NCBI GenBank assembly: GCA_051000395.1 | Contig: JBPCOI010000010.1 | Location: 1 to 20,742 of the forward strand | DNA length: 20,742 nucleotides | Source of the DNA: JBPCOI01 sp051000395 | Lineage (GTDB): Bacteria > Actinomycetota > Actinomycetes > Mycobacteriales > Jatrophihabitantaceae | Direction of reading: 5' to 3' | Part shown: piece after piece, positions 7,414 to 14,651 of the stretch | Position numbering within the stretch: the first letter of the stretch is position 1 | How the letters are laid out: the number at the start of each line of letters is the position of its first letter | The notes under the pieces: model-generated | Told to the model about the DNA's origin: nothing | Databases searched by the model: none | Seen by the model: the letters and a program-made list of their open reading frames with translations, nothing else | Program-made: the position numbers and the translations under genes

Positions 7414-8495
7414 TGGAAGTCCTGCACGGCGGGCAGGTGCCGACCGGCCACTGCGAGGGTCGCCGCGGTGACGGTTCCGGCGAGCAGCCATCGGGAGCCG
7501 TCCTGCGCCGCCGCGGTCAGGAGAAGGTTCAGCGGGCCGACGACGAGCCGGATGGCGCCCGACGTGACGCTGCCCAGCTGAGCGGCGACCTCGCCGGCCA
7601 GGTGCGGCGGCAGGGGCACGGCGGCCAGTTGCGTCAGCCCGCGCCCGTACACCCCGACGGCACCGAGGCCGGCCGTCTGCTCACGGGCCAGGCCGGCGAG
7701 TTCCCGCGGCGGCGCGGTGGCGGTGAAGTGGTCCAGCGCCGAGACGACGTCCGAGCCGTACTGCAGGTTGAGCCTTGCTCCGGACGGGGGGCGAAAGGCC
7801 GTGCGCGCAGCCGGCGGCGTGACAATCGAGAGGTCGAGCATGCTGCTGGTCAGCACCGGGCTCGTGCCGCCGCGGGCGTACACGCTGACCTGCAACGCGA
7901 GCCCTGAGGCCGGCAGCGCCCACACGTCGACGTGTCCGATCGTCGAGCGCGCGTCGGTCGAGCGCAGGCGCAGTCCGGCAGCCGCCTGGCCGGCTACGCG
8001 GGCATCCGGCAATCGGGTGACGTCCGCGGGGGCGGCCTGGGCCAGCAGCCGACGCGCGAGCACCGCGGGCACCAGGTCCGCGGAGCGGGGAAGGCGCACA
8101 TCCGGGCCGGACGCGAGCAGGTCTCGCGTGGCGCTGCCGGCCTCGTAGTTCCACGTCCAGACGCCCTGCGGGTCGCGGACGGTGTCGGTCTCGCCGGTCA
8201 GGGTCACGGTGTCCACGCGCCAGTCCGCCGGACCTCGCCACCACACCCGCAGGTCGCTGGACCCCCCGAACAGGTCGTCGACGGAGTTGAACTGCGACGT
8301 GACGGGAAGCGCGAGAGCTCCCACCGACTCGGCGTAACCGGAATAGCCCACCTGTCCTGAACCCTGGATCCGGCGCAGCAGCGCTCCCGCGCCGATCGAG
8401 CTGTGGCCCGCAGGCAGCAGTCCCACGAGCGTGGGGAGCAGCAGAACCAGCGCGCTTGCCGCGGCCACCACAGCCCACCGCCACATCCGGCCCAT
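7410..8495 (-). CDS. LolA/RseB-like exported protein, first gene of ABC operon
   Basis: A 361-residue protein with a signal peptide or anchor at residues 5-28 (WRWAVVAAASALVLLLPTLVGLLPAG). The segment SSDLRVWWRGPADWRVDTV, followed by GETDTVRDPQGVWTWNYEAG, is the pattern of actinobacterial LolA/RseB-like proteins, a lipid- or lipoprotein-binding half-barrel fold outside the membrane. A long C-terminal part (about 240-361) is Ala/Leu-rich and unassigned. It starts the operon and overlaps the ATPase start by GTGA. In other actinobacteria similar proteins are found beside ABC-2 systems or as sigma-factor regulators. My best guess is an extracytoplasmic partner or sensor of the exporter; the family call rests on pattern recognition only. 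No ribosome site precedes the ATG at 8495. Confidence 0.7.
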   Translation of the reverse strand: MGRMWRWAVVAAASALVLLLPTLVGLLPAGHSSIGAGALLRRIQGSGQVGYSGYAESVGALALPVTSQFNSVDDLFGGSSDLRVWWRGPADWRVDTVTLTGETDTVRDPQGVWTWNYEAGSATRDLLASGPDVRLPRSADLVPAVLARRLLAQAAPADVTRLPDARVAGQAAAGLRLRSTDARSTIGHVDVWALPASGLALQVSVYARGGTSPVLTSSMLDLSIVTPPAARTAFRPPSGARLNLQYGSDVVSALDHFTATAPPRELAGLAREQTAGLGAVGVYGRGLTQLAAVPLPPHLAGEVAAQLGSVTSGAIRLVVGPLNLLLTAAAQDGSRWLLAGTVTAATLAVAGRHLPAVQDFQ

Positions 8496-8500
8496 GCCGC

Positions 8501-8506
8501 ACGGTA
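8501..8506 (-). promoter_or_regulatory. Candidate -10 box, leaderless start of the ABC operon
   Basis: TACCGT on the minus strand fits TAnnnT and ends 5 nt before the ATG at 8495, placing a start site at about the A of the ATG. There is no Shine-Dalgarno sequence, consistent with a leaderless mRNA. No convincing -35 is visible. Confidence 0.35.
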
Positions 8507-8528
8507 CGTCGCGCCGCGATGAGGTGGT

Positions 8529-9557
8529 TCAGCCTGCCGGCGAAACCGGCGCTTCCCCGGTGCCCGCTGGGTGGGGAGCCGCGCGCGCACGCAGGTCACG
8601 GCGCAGTTCCTGCGGCAACGCGAACGTCAGCCGCTCCTCGGTGTGCGTGATCTCCTGCAGGTCGGCGTAGCCGCGCTCGGCCAGCCACTGCGTCACCTCG
8701 TGCACGAGGATCTCGGGCACGGACGCGCCGGAAGACAGGCCGACGGAGGTCACCCCGTCCAGCCAGGCGGCCTCGATCGCGCCGGCGTTCTCGACCAGGT
8801 GCGCGGCCGGGGCGCCGGCGGCGGTGGCCACCTCGACCATCCGCACCGAGTTCGACGAGTTCGCCGAACCGACGACCAGGAACAACTCGACCTGCGGCGC
8901 GATCTGCTTGACTGCCGCCTGCCGGTTCTGCGTCGCGTAGCAGATGTCGTCCGACGGCGGCGCCTGCAGGTCCGGGAACCGCTCGCGCAACGCGTCGACC
9001 GTCTGCATCGTCTCGTCGACGGACAGCGTGGTCTGCGAGAGCCAGACGACCTTCGCGGGGTCGCGCACCTCGATGCCGGCGACGGCGCCCGGACCGTCGA
9101 CGAGCGTGATGTGCTTGGGGGCCTCGCCGCTCGTGCCGATGACCTCCTCATGGCCTTCGTGGCCGATCAGCAGGATGTCGTATTCGTCGTTGGCGAACCG
9201 GCGCACCTCGTGATGCACCTTGGTGACCAGCAGGCAGGTCGCGTCGATCGTCCGCAGCCCACGCTCTGCCGCCTCGGCGTGTACCGAGGGCGCGACGCCG
9301 TGCGCGGAGAAGACGACGCGCGCGCCTTCGGGCACTTCCTCGGTCTCCTCGACGAACACCGCACCGCGCTGTTCGAGGGCGCGCACCACGTGCAGGTTGT
9401 GCACGATCTGCTTGCGCACGTACACCGGAGGGCCGTAGTGCTCGAGGGCCTGCTCGACTGTCTGCACCGCGCGATCGACGCCGGCGCAATAGCCGCGGGG
9501 CTTGGCGAGCAGGACGCGGCCACGGGACGGCACGCTGTTCTGCTCGGCCGAGGTCAT
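8529..9557 (-). CDS. ispH: 4-hydroxy-3-methylbut-2-enyl diphosphate reductase
   Basis: IspH (LytB) carries out the last step of the MEP pathway, reducing HMBPP to IPP and DMAPP with a [4Fe-4S] cluster. The 342-residue protein keeps the three cluster cysteines: C24 in KPRGYCAGVDRAV, C108 in IDATCLLVTK and C206 in DICYATQNRQ. Active-site residues H53, H86 (SAHGV), H136 and E138 (GHEGHEEVIG) are present, as is SANSSNSVRM. One oddity is Leu109 where the family almost always has Pro (TCPLV). The start is the ATG at 9557; an in-frame extension to 9617 crosses the divergent promoter. A TAnnnT box lies 7 nt upstream with GAGG abutting the ATG. It is divergent from the gene at 9601. Confidence 0.97.
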   Translation of the reverse strand: MTSAEQNSVPSRGRVLLAKPRGYCAGVDRAVQTVEQALEHYGPPVYVRKQIVHNLHVVRALEQRGAVFVEETEEVPEGARVVFSAHGVAPSVHAEAAERGLRTIDATCLLVTKVHHEVRRFANDEYDILLIGHEGHEEVIGTSGEAPKHITLVDGPGAVAGIEVRDPAKVVWLSQTTLSVDETMQTVDALRERFPDLQAPPSDDICYATQNRQAAVKQIAPQVELFLVVGSANSSNSVRMVEVATAAGAPAAHLVENAGAIEAAWLDGVTSVGLSSGASVPEILVHEVTQWLAERGYADLQEITHTEERLTFALPQELRRDLRARAAPHPAGTGEAPVSPAG

Positions 9558-9563
9558 ACCTCT

Positions 9564-9570
9564 TATGGTA
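9564..9570. promoter_or_regulatory. Overlapping divergent -10 boxes for ispH and the gene at 9601
   Basis: The 7-bp TATGGTA gives TATGGT on the plus strand (9564-9569) and TACCAT on the minus strand (9570-9565); both fit TAnnnT. Leftward, a start site would fall at the ispH ATG (9557). Rightward, it would fall near 9576, leaving a leader of about 25 nt that includes GGATGAGG. Symmetric shared -10 elements are a known basis of bacterial bidirectional promoters; its use here is inferred. Confidence 0.5.
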
Positions 9571-9600
9571 CGGATCGCGGGGATGAGGCACGCTTGACTC

Positions 9601-9972
9601 ATGCCCTCGCTGCCCACGCCGTTCCGCGCCGCCCTCGGCCTCGCCGCCCAGGTCGCCGACGACGCCCGTCACCTGCCCGACAAGGCTGTCGAGCTGCCGA
9701 TGCTGGCCGTCAGCACGGCGCTGCAGCTCTCCCTGCGCATGCAGCAGCGCTACGCGATGCTCGCGGCGCGCGGTGACGAGCTGCTGAACCGGCGCGAGCC
9801 CACCGACGAGGCACCCCCCTGGGCCACGTTCGACGCTCCGGTGAACGGGCCGCTGGGGTCGCCTGCCGGTACGGTTTCCGATCTCGAGGGCGAGCACGAC
9901 GTGCCGCGCAAGACCGTCCGGCGCCCGCGTACGGGCGTCCCGTCGAGGTTCGACGCGGTCGGCGACGAGTAG
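9601..9972 (+). CDS. Rv1109c-like protein (lipid droplet-associated type)
   Basis: A 123-residue protein resembling, from memory, the mycobacterial Rv1109c family annotated as lipid droplet-associated. The shared layout is an N-terminal amphipathic or hydrophobic helix (AALGLAAQVADDARHLPDKAVELPMLAVSTALQLSLRMQQRY, residues 9-50), a short charged link (ARGDELLNRR) and the PPWATFD motif near residue 75. The tail is disordered and basic at the end. Position supports the match: Rv1109c lies between ispH and xseA in M. tuberculosis, with the same orientation relative to both. Molecular function is unclear; membrane-surface binding is plausible from the helix. The ATG at 9601 follows GGATGAGG with a long 12-nt gap. 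xseA begins 3 nt after its stop. Confidence 0.75.
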   Translation: MPSLPTPFRAALGLAAQVADDARHLPDKAVELPMLAVSTALQLSLRMQQRYAMLAARGDELLNRREPTDEAPPWATFDAPVNGPLGSPAGTVSDLEGEHDVPRKTVRRPRTGVPSRFDAVGDE

Positions 9973-9975
9973 GCA

Positions 9976-11166
9976 GTGGCCCCAGCACGCAGCTCGCCGC
10001 AGTCGCCGTGGCCGGTGCGCGTCGTCGCCTTGAAGATCAGCGAGTGGATCGGGCGCCTCGGCGAGGTGTGGGTGGACGGCCAGATCGCGCAGCTCAGCCG
10101 GCGTCCCGGGATGGCGACCCAGTTCCTGACGCTGCGTGACCCGGACGCGAACATCTCGCTGCCGGTCACCTGCTCGCGCGGGGTGCTCGCGGACGGCATC
10201 GGCGAGGGCACCCGGGTCGTGCTGCGGGGCCGTCCGGACTTCTACGTCGAACGCGGCACACTGAGCCTGCGGGCCACCGAGATCCGGCAGGTCGGACTGG
10301 GCGAGCTGCTCGCGCGGTTGGAAGCCCTCAAGCGGCTGCTCGGCGCCGAGGGGCTGTTCGCGGCGGAGCGCAAACGGGCACTGCCGTTCCTGCCGCGGCG
10401 CATCGGGTTGATCACCGGACGGGCCAGCGCGGCCGAGCGCGACATCGTGGACAACGCCCGGCGGCGGCTGCCCGGTGCCGCGTTCCGCATCGAGAACGTC
10501 GCGACACAGGGCGCGTCCGCGGTGACCGAGATCGTCGCGGCGCTGCAACGACTTGACGCCGACCCGAGCGTGGAGGTCATCGTGATCGCGCGCGGTGGTG
10601 GCAGCGTCGAGGATCTGCTGCCGTTCAGTAACGAGACCCTGATCCGTGCCGTCTTCGCCGCACGCACCCCGGTCGTGAGCGCCATCGGGCACGAGACGGA
10701 CGCCCCGCTGCTCGACCACGTCGCCGATCTCGCCGCGTCCACCCCCACCGATGCGGCCAAGCGGGTCGTGCCGGATCTCGCCGAGGAACTGCGCAGCCTC
10801 GGCGAGCTGCGCGGCCGCGCCCGATCCTGCGTGCACCGGCGCCTCGAGCGCGAGGCCGAGCTCATCGCGGGGCTGCCAGATCGGTTGCGGCGCAGTATGC
10901 GGACCCGTCTCGCCGAGGAATCCGCGCAGGCGGCCGGGCTGCGCGACCGGGGCCGTCGCCGCAGCGCCAACCTGCTCGACGCGGCGCGCGCCGATCTCGA
11001 ACACGTCCGCGCCCGGGTACGCACTCTCTCGCCGCAGGCAACCCTCGACCGGGGCTACGCGGTGGTCCGCACGGCGGGCGGGGTCGTGGTCCGCGAGCCC
11101 GCGGATGCGCGCGGACGGTTGCGGATCCGGGTCGCGCGCGGCGAGTTCGACGCGCTGGCCCAGTAG
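9976..11166 (+). CDS. xseA: Exonuclease VII large subunit
   Basis: Catalytic subunit of exonuclease VII, which degrades single-stranded DNA into short oligonucleotides. The 396 residues comprise an N-terminal OB-fold (about 20-105, KISEWIGRLGEVWVDGQIAQL and FLTLRDPDANISLPV), the catalytic core (about 130-265) and a long C-terminal helical region. Core motifs are RRIGLITGRASAAERDIVDN (with Asp156), ARGGGSVEDLLPFSNE (RGGGS at 206-210) and GHETD (238-242, His239 and Asp242), matching E. coli Asp155, His238 and Asp241. The GTG start at 9976 follows the previous stop by 3 nt with no strong ribosome site, suggesting coupling. The stop overlaps the ribosome site of xseB. Confidence 0.97.
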   Translation: MAPARSSPQSPWPVRVVALKISEWIGRLGEVWVDGQIAQLSRRPGMATQFLTLRDPDANISLPVTCSRGVLADGIGEGTRVVLRGRPDFYVERGTLSLRATEIRQVGLGELLARLEALKRLLGAEGLFAAERKRALPFLPRRIGLITGRASAAERDIVDNARRRLPGAAFRIENVATQGASAVTEIVAALQRLDADPSVEVIVIARGGGSVEDLLPFSNETLIRAVFAARTPVVSAIGHETDAPLLDHVADLAASTPTDAAKRVVPDLAEELRSLGELRGRARSCVHRRLEREAELIAGLPDRLRRSMRTRLAEESAQAAGLRDRGRRRSANLLDAARADLEHVRARVRTLSPQATLDRGYAVVRTAGGVVVREPADARGRLRIRVARGEFDALAQ

Positions 11167-11176
11167 GATCGTCGCG

Positions 11177-11374
11177 ATGGAGGAGCAGCTGTCCTACGAA
11201 GCGGCCCGCGCCGAGCTTCGTGACGTGCTCGCGAAGCTGGAGTCCGGCGCGCAGCCGCTGGAGGAATCGCTCGCGCTCTGGGAACGTGGCGAGCAGCTCG
11301 CCGATCTGTGCCAGCAGTGGCTCGACGGTGCCGCCGCGCGCCTGGACACCGCCATCGCCGCCCGCGAATCCTGA
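11177..11374 (+). CDS. xseB: Exonuclease VII small subunit
   Basis: A 65-residue helical protein that wraps the C-terminal helices of XseA in the exonuclease VII complex. It has the conserved pattern SYEAARAELRDVLAKLESGAQPLEESLALWERGEQLADLCQQWL, with the typical LE.G..PLE.SL..WE.G..L signature, and the short length is normal. The ATG at 11177 has AGGA at 11165-11168, which overlaps the xseA stop, so the subunits are probably made together. Confidence 0.97.
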   Translation: MEEQLSYEAARAELRDVLAKLESGAQPLEESLALWERGEQLADLCQQWLDGAAARLDTAIAARES

Positions 11375-11435
11375 CGGGGCACCTCGCCGGGCAGGTCTGC
11401 AAGGATGGGATCCCCGTGCCGAGAGGAAGGCCGTG

Positions 11436-12506
11436 ATGACCGACGGACCCCCCGTCACCCCCGTCACCCCCGTCACCCCCGTCTCCCACGAGCTCCCGCC
11501 GGCGCTGGCCGTCGCCCGTCAGGCGCCCGACCGCAACCTTGCCCTGGAGCTGGTGCGCGTGACCGAAGCGGCCGCGATGGCCGCCGGGCGCTGGGTCGGC
11601 CGCGGTGACAAGAACGGCGGCGACGGTGCCGCGGTCGACGCGATGCGCGCGCTGATCGGCACCGTCTCGATGCGCGGCGTCGTCGTCATCGGCGAGGGCG
11701 AGAAGGACGAAGCGCCGATGCTCTACAACGGCGAGCAAGTCGGCGACGGCACCGGCGCGCTGTGCGACGTCGCGGTCGACCCGATCGATGGCACCACCCT
11801 GATGGCCAAGGGGATGCCGAACTCGATCGCCGTCATCGCGGTGTCCGAGCGTGGCAGCATGTTCGACCCGTCCGCGGTGTTCTACATGGACAAGATCGCG
11901 GCAGGCACCGAGGCCGCCGACGTCATCGACATCAGCGCGCCGGTCGCCGAGAACGTCCACCGCGTCGCGAAGGCCAAGCACGGCCACCCCGAGGACGTCA
12001 CGGTCTGCGTCCTGGACCGTCCGCGCCACCAGGAGCTCGTCCGCGAGATCCGCGAAGCGGGCGCCCGCATCCGGTTCATCAGCGACGGCGACGTGGCCGG
12101 CGCGATCTCGGCCGCCCGCCCGGGTACCGGCGTCGACCTGCTGCTCGGCATCGGCGGTACGCCCGAGGGCATCATCGCCGCAGCCGCGCTGCGATGCATG
12201 GGCGGCGCGATGCAGGCCAGGCTCTGGCCGCGCGACGATGCCGAGCGGCAGAAGGCGATCGACGCCGGCCACGACCTCGACCGGGTCCTCACGACCGAGG
12301 ACCTCGTCCGCGGCGAGGACATCTTCTTCTGCGCCACCGGGATCACCGACGGCGACCTGCTCCGCGGGGTGCGCTACTACGCCGATTCGCTGCAGACTGA
12401 GTCGATCGTGATGAGGTCGAAATCCGGCACGATCCGGCTCGTCGACTCGCTGCATCAGCTCGGCAAGCTGCGGGCATACTCCGCGGTGGACTTCGACCGG
12501 AACTGA
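11436..12506 (+). CDS. glpX: Class II fructose-1,6-bisphosphatase
   Basis: GlpX hydrolyses fructose-1,6-bisphosphate to fructose-6-phosphate, the committed gluconeogenic step; in mycobacteria the GlpX type is the main FBPase. The 356-residue protein has RGDKNGGDGAAVDAMR (57-71), GEGEKDEAPMLYNGE (86-100), the metal and phosphate site DPIDGTTL (115-122), DRPRH (194-198), FISDGDVAGAIS (214-225) and GIGGTPEGIIAAAALRCMGG. It matches mycobacterial GlpX almost throughout except the first 28 residues, where a DNA repeat (CCGTCACCC, three copies at 11452-11478) encodes a PVT-type run. The ATG at 11436 follows GAGAGGAAGG by 5 nt. It stands 61 nt after xseB and 14 nt before the YbjQ-like gene. Confidence 0.97.
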   Translation: MTDGPPVTPVTPVTPVSHELPPALAVARQAPDRNLALELVRVTEAAAMAAGRWVGRGDKNGGDGAAVDAMRALIGTVSMRGVVVIGEGEKDEAPMLYNGEQVGDGTGALCDVAVDPIDGTTLMAKGMPNSIAVIAVSERGSMFDPSAVFYMDKIAAGTEAADVIDISAPVAENVHRVAKAKHGHPEDVTVCVLDRPRHQELVREIREAGARIRFISDGDVAGAISAARPGTGVDLLLGIGGTPEGIIAAAALRCMGGAMQARLWPRDDAERQKAIDAGHDLDRVLTTEDLVRGEDIFFCATGITDGDLLRGVRYYADSLQTESIVMRSKSGTIRLVDSLHQLGKLRAYSAVDFDRN

Positions 12507-12520
12507 GAAGGGATACGACG

Positions 12521-13003
12521 ATGCTGGTTGTCACCACGTTCGACCTGCCCGGCTGGGAGATCCAGCGCGTCTGCGGCGAGGTCTTCGGACTCACCGTCCG
12601 TTCGCGCAACGCGTTCTCTCAGATGGGCGCGGGACTCAAGTCAATGTTCGGCGGTGAGTTGCAGGGCATGACGAAGAACCTGATCGAGAGCCGTAACGAG
12701 GTCATGGGCCGCATGCTCGAAGCGGCCCGCGCGAAGGGCGGCAACGCGGTCGTCGGCATGCGCTTCGACACCTCGGAGATGGGCGACGTCTGGACCGAGC
12801 TGTGCGCCTATGGCACCGCGGTCGTGGCGATCCCGGTCGACGAGGGCGCCAAGCAGACCGCGACCGCGCTCGGTTACGGCCAGCCCGGCGGTTCGCCGAC
12901 CACGCCCGATGCGGTGCAGTCCTACCCACAGCAGCAGCAGGCGCCGCAGGGTTACCCGCAGCAGGGTTACGGGCAGCAGCAACAGGGCTATCCGCAGCAG
13001 TAG
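12521..13003 (+). CDS. YbjQ/UPF0145 family protein with Gln-rich tail
   Basis: Residues 1-110 form a YbjQ (UPF0145, 'heavy-metal-binding') domain: MLVVTTFDLPGWEIQRVCGEVFGLTV, then a helical insertion GLKSMFGGELQGMTKNLIESRNEVMGRML and AKGGNAVVGMRFDTSEM, with ELCAYGTAVVAI closing the fold. Family members are usually near 105-110 residues and assemble as oligomers; their role is unsettled. Here residues 118-160 add a low-complexity tail with 15 Gln and 5 Tyr among Pro and Gly (SYPQQQQAPQGYPQQGYGQQ). The ATG at 12521 follows AGAAGGGA. It probably shares a transcript with glpX, 14 nt upstream, although mycobacteria have glpX directly next to fum. Confidence 0.88.
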   Translation: MLVVTTFDLPGWEIQRVCGEVFGLTVRSRNAFSQMGAGLKSMFGGELQGMTKNLIESRNEVMGRMLEAARAKGGNAVVGMRFDTSEMGDVWTELCAYGTAVVAIPVDEGAKQTATALGYGQPGGSPTTPDAVQSYPQQQQAPQGYPQQGYGQQQQGYPQQ

Positions 13004-13010
13004 GGCTCCG

Positions 13011-13025
13011 ACCGTCCGGGACGGT
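13011..13025 (+). terminator. Short GC-rich hairpin after the YbjQ-like gene
   Basis: ACCGTCC and GGACGGT are perfect complements around a 1-nt centre (6-bp stem with a 3-nt loop in practice), 8 nt after the stop codon. There is no T-tract, which is common for actinobacterial terminators, so activity is uncertain. Confidence 0.4.
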
Positions 13026-13049
13026 GCGTGCCTCGCAGCGAACGGTGAC

Positions 13050-13055
13050 TAGGGT
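13050..13055 (+). promoter_or_regulatory. Candidate -10 box for fumC
   Basis: TAGGGT fits TAnnnT and would start a transcript near 13062, about 32 nt before the GTG of fumC and ahead of its GGGAGG ribosome site. It lies after the hairpin at 13011-13025, so fumC may be transcribed separately. No clear -35 is seen. Confidence 0.35.
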
Positions 13056-13093
13056 TTTGCGACGAGCCGATTCGCCGAGCCCGGGAGGCAGCC

Positions 13094-14491
13094 GTGGGTG
13101 CTGAGCAGGACTACCGCGTCGAGCAGGATTCGATGGGCGATATCCGGGTTCCCGCTGCGGCGAAATGGCGGGCGCAGACGCAGCGCGCCGTCGAGAACTT
13201 CCCGATCTCGGGACAGCCGATCGAGCGGGAGCTGATCGCCGCCCTCGCACTGATCAAGGGCGCCGGTGCGCGGGTGCGAGCCCGGCGTGGCCTGCTCGCG
13301 CAGGACAGGGCAGACGCGATCGCCGCCGCGGCCGCCGAAGTTGCCCACGGCGACTGGGACGCCGAGTTCCCGATCGACGTGTTCCAGACCGGCTCGGGCA
13401 CGTCGTCGAACATGAATGCCAACGAGGTGCTGGCCTCCCTCGCGGCCGAGCGCCTCTCGACGACGGTCCATCCGAACGACGACATCAACGACCCGCTGTC
13501 GAGCAACGACCAGTTCCCGTCCGCGATCCACGTGGCCGCGACCAGGGCGGTCGTCCGCGATCTGGAGCCCGCGCTGGAGCAGCTTGCCGGCGCGCTGCAG
13601 GCCAAGGCGGAGCAGTTCGCGACGGTGGTGAAGTCCGGACGTACCCACCTGATGGACGCGACGCCGGTGACGCTCGGGCAGGAGTTCGGCGGCTATGCCG
13701 CGCAGGTGCGCTACGGGATCGAGCGGTTGCAGGCCGCCCTGCCGCGCGTGGCCGAACTGCCGCTGGGCGGCACGGCCGTGGGCACCGGCATCAACGCGCC
13801 GGCGGGATTTGCCGCCGATGTCATCGCGTTGATCGCGTCGGAGACCGGGCTGCCCCTGACCGAGGCACGTAACCACTTCGAGGCCCAGGGTGCTCGCGAC
13901 GGGCTGGTGGAACTGTCCGGGGTGCTGCGCACGATCGCGGTCGGGCTGAACAAGATCAGCAACGATATCCGCTGGATGGGTTCGGGTCCGCGTACCGGTC
14001 TGAGCGAGGTGTTCCTGCCCGATCTGCAGCCGGGTTCGTCGATCATGCCCGGCAAGGTGAACCCCGTGCTGTGCGAGGCGCTTTGCCAGGTCGTGGCGCA
14101 GGTGATCGGCAACGACGCTGCCGTGGCGTGGGGGGGCGCGGGCGGCAACTTCGAGCTGAACGTGATGCTTCCGGTGATCGCCCGTAACCTGCTGGAGTCG
14201 ATCCGCCTTGTCGCGAATGTCGCACGGGTGTTCGCCGAGCGATGCATCGAGGGCATCGAGGCAAACGTCGAGCGCTGCCGGGAGTTCGCGGAGTCGTCGC
14301 CCTCGATCGTCACACCGCTGAATCACTACGTCGGCTACGACGAGGCCGCCAAGATCGCGAAGCAGGCCCTCGCCGAGCGCAAGACCATCCGCGAGGTCGT
14401 GCTCGAGCGCGGACACGTCCCCGGCAAGATCAGTGAACAGAAGCTGGACGAGGTGCTCGACGTCCTGTCCATGACGCACCCGGCCAGCTGA
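13094..14491 (+). CDS. fumC: Class II fumarate hydratase
   Basis: Fumarase of the TCA cycle, the iron-independent class II type, interconverting fumarate and L-malate; active as a cytosolic homotetramer. The 465 residues carry QTGSGTSSNMNANEV (98-112), HPNDDINDPLSSNDQFPSA (126-144), SGRTHLMDATPVTLGQE (181-197, catalytic His185) and the superfamily signature GSSIMPGKVNP (314-324, mobile loop serines). Length is normal. The GTG start at 13094 has GGGAGG 5 nt upstream. The class II SGTSxNMNxNEV and GSSxMPxKxNP motifs favour fumarase over argininosuccinate lyase or aspartase, and its neighbour glpX matches the mycobacterial fum-glpX pair. Confidence 0.96.
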   Translation: MGAEQDYRVEQDSMGDIRVPAAAKWRAQTQRAVENFPISGQPIERELIAALALIKGAGARVRARRGLLAQDRADAIAAAAAEVAHGDWDAEFPIDVFQTGSGTSSNMNANEVLASLAAERLSTTVHPNDDINDPLSSNDQFPSAIHVAATRAVVRDLEPALEQLAGALQAKAEQFATVVKSGRTHLMDATPVTLGQEFGGYAAQVRYGIERLQAALPRVAELPLGGTAVGTGINAPAGFAADVIALIASETGLPLTEARNHFEAQGARDGLVELSGVLRTIAVGLNKISNDIRWMGSGPRTGLSEVFLPDLQPGSSIMPGKVNPVLCEALCQVVAQVIGNDAAVAWGGAGGNFELNVMLPVIARNLLESIRLVANVARVFAERCIEGIEANVERCREFAESSPSIVTPLNHYVGYDEAAKIAKQALAERKTIREVVLERGHVPGKISEQKLDEVLDVLSMTHPAS

Positions 14492-14532
14492 CCCGTCCGC
14501 CGCGAGCCAGCTGACGCCCCGCGCTGGCTGAC
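14483..14532. repeat. Repeats of the fumC stop-codon sequence
   Basis: GCCAGCTGAC, containing the last codons and stop of fumC, occurs at 14483-14492 and again perfectly at 14506-14515, with a variant GCTGGCTGAC at 14523-14532. This resembles the stop-spanning duplication at 4805-4850. Confidence 0.75.
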
Positions 14533-14538
14533 CGCCGT

Positions 14539-14606
14539 TTCGGTCGCGCGTTACGCCTGTTCGGTCGCGCGCGTGTTGCGCCTGTTCGGTCGCGCTGTTA
14601 CGCCTG
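14539..14606. repeat. Three compound repeats TTCGGTCGCGC + GTTRCGCCTG
   Basis: TTCGGTCGCGC occurs at 14539, 14560 and 14585. Each is followed by GTTACGCCTG (14550), GTTGCGCCTG (14575) and GTTACGCCTG (14597) respectively, with spacing that varies by a few bases. The second element is the arm of the palindrome family found on both sides of the DUF559 gene. Confidence 0.9.
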
Positions 14607-14651
14607 CTCTGACCGTCGGAGGGGGCCTCACGCGGTCCGCCGAGGCGTAAC
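14597..14651. terminator. 55-nt palindromic repeat between convergent fumC and DUF559 genes
   Basis: GTTACGCCT (14597-14605) and AGGCGTAAC (14643-14651) form a perfect 9-bp outer stem, and GACCG (14611-14615) with CGGTC (14633-14637) gives an inner stem. The right half encodes the last residues of the DUF559 protein, so its stop codon lies within the structure. Placed between two convergent genes it may end transcription from both sides. A second 55-nt copy lies at 15917-15971. The termination role is inferred. Confidence 0.5.

Noticed and set aside
7413..7491. Longer ATPase start at 7491
   Set aside because: The Arg-rich extension overlaps the upstream gene; the GTG at 7413 with a GTGA overlap gives the normal ATPase N-terminus.
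9148..11004. Very long minus-strand open frame opposite xseA and the Rv1109c-like gene, partly in another frame of ispH
   Set aside because: Composition is an Arg/Ala/Pro/Gly-rich shadow of the high-GC plus-strand genes, with no family pattern, while xseA on the other strand has all catalytic motifs.
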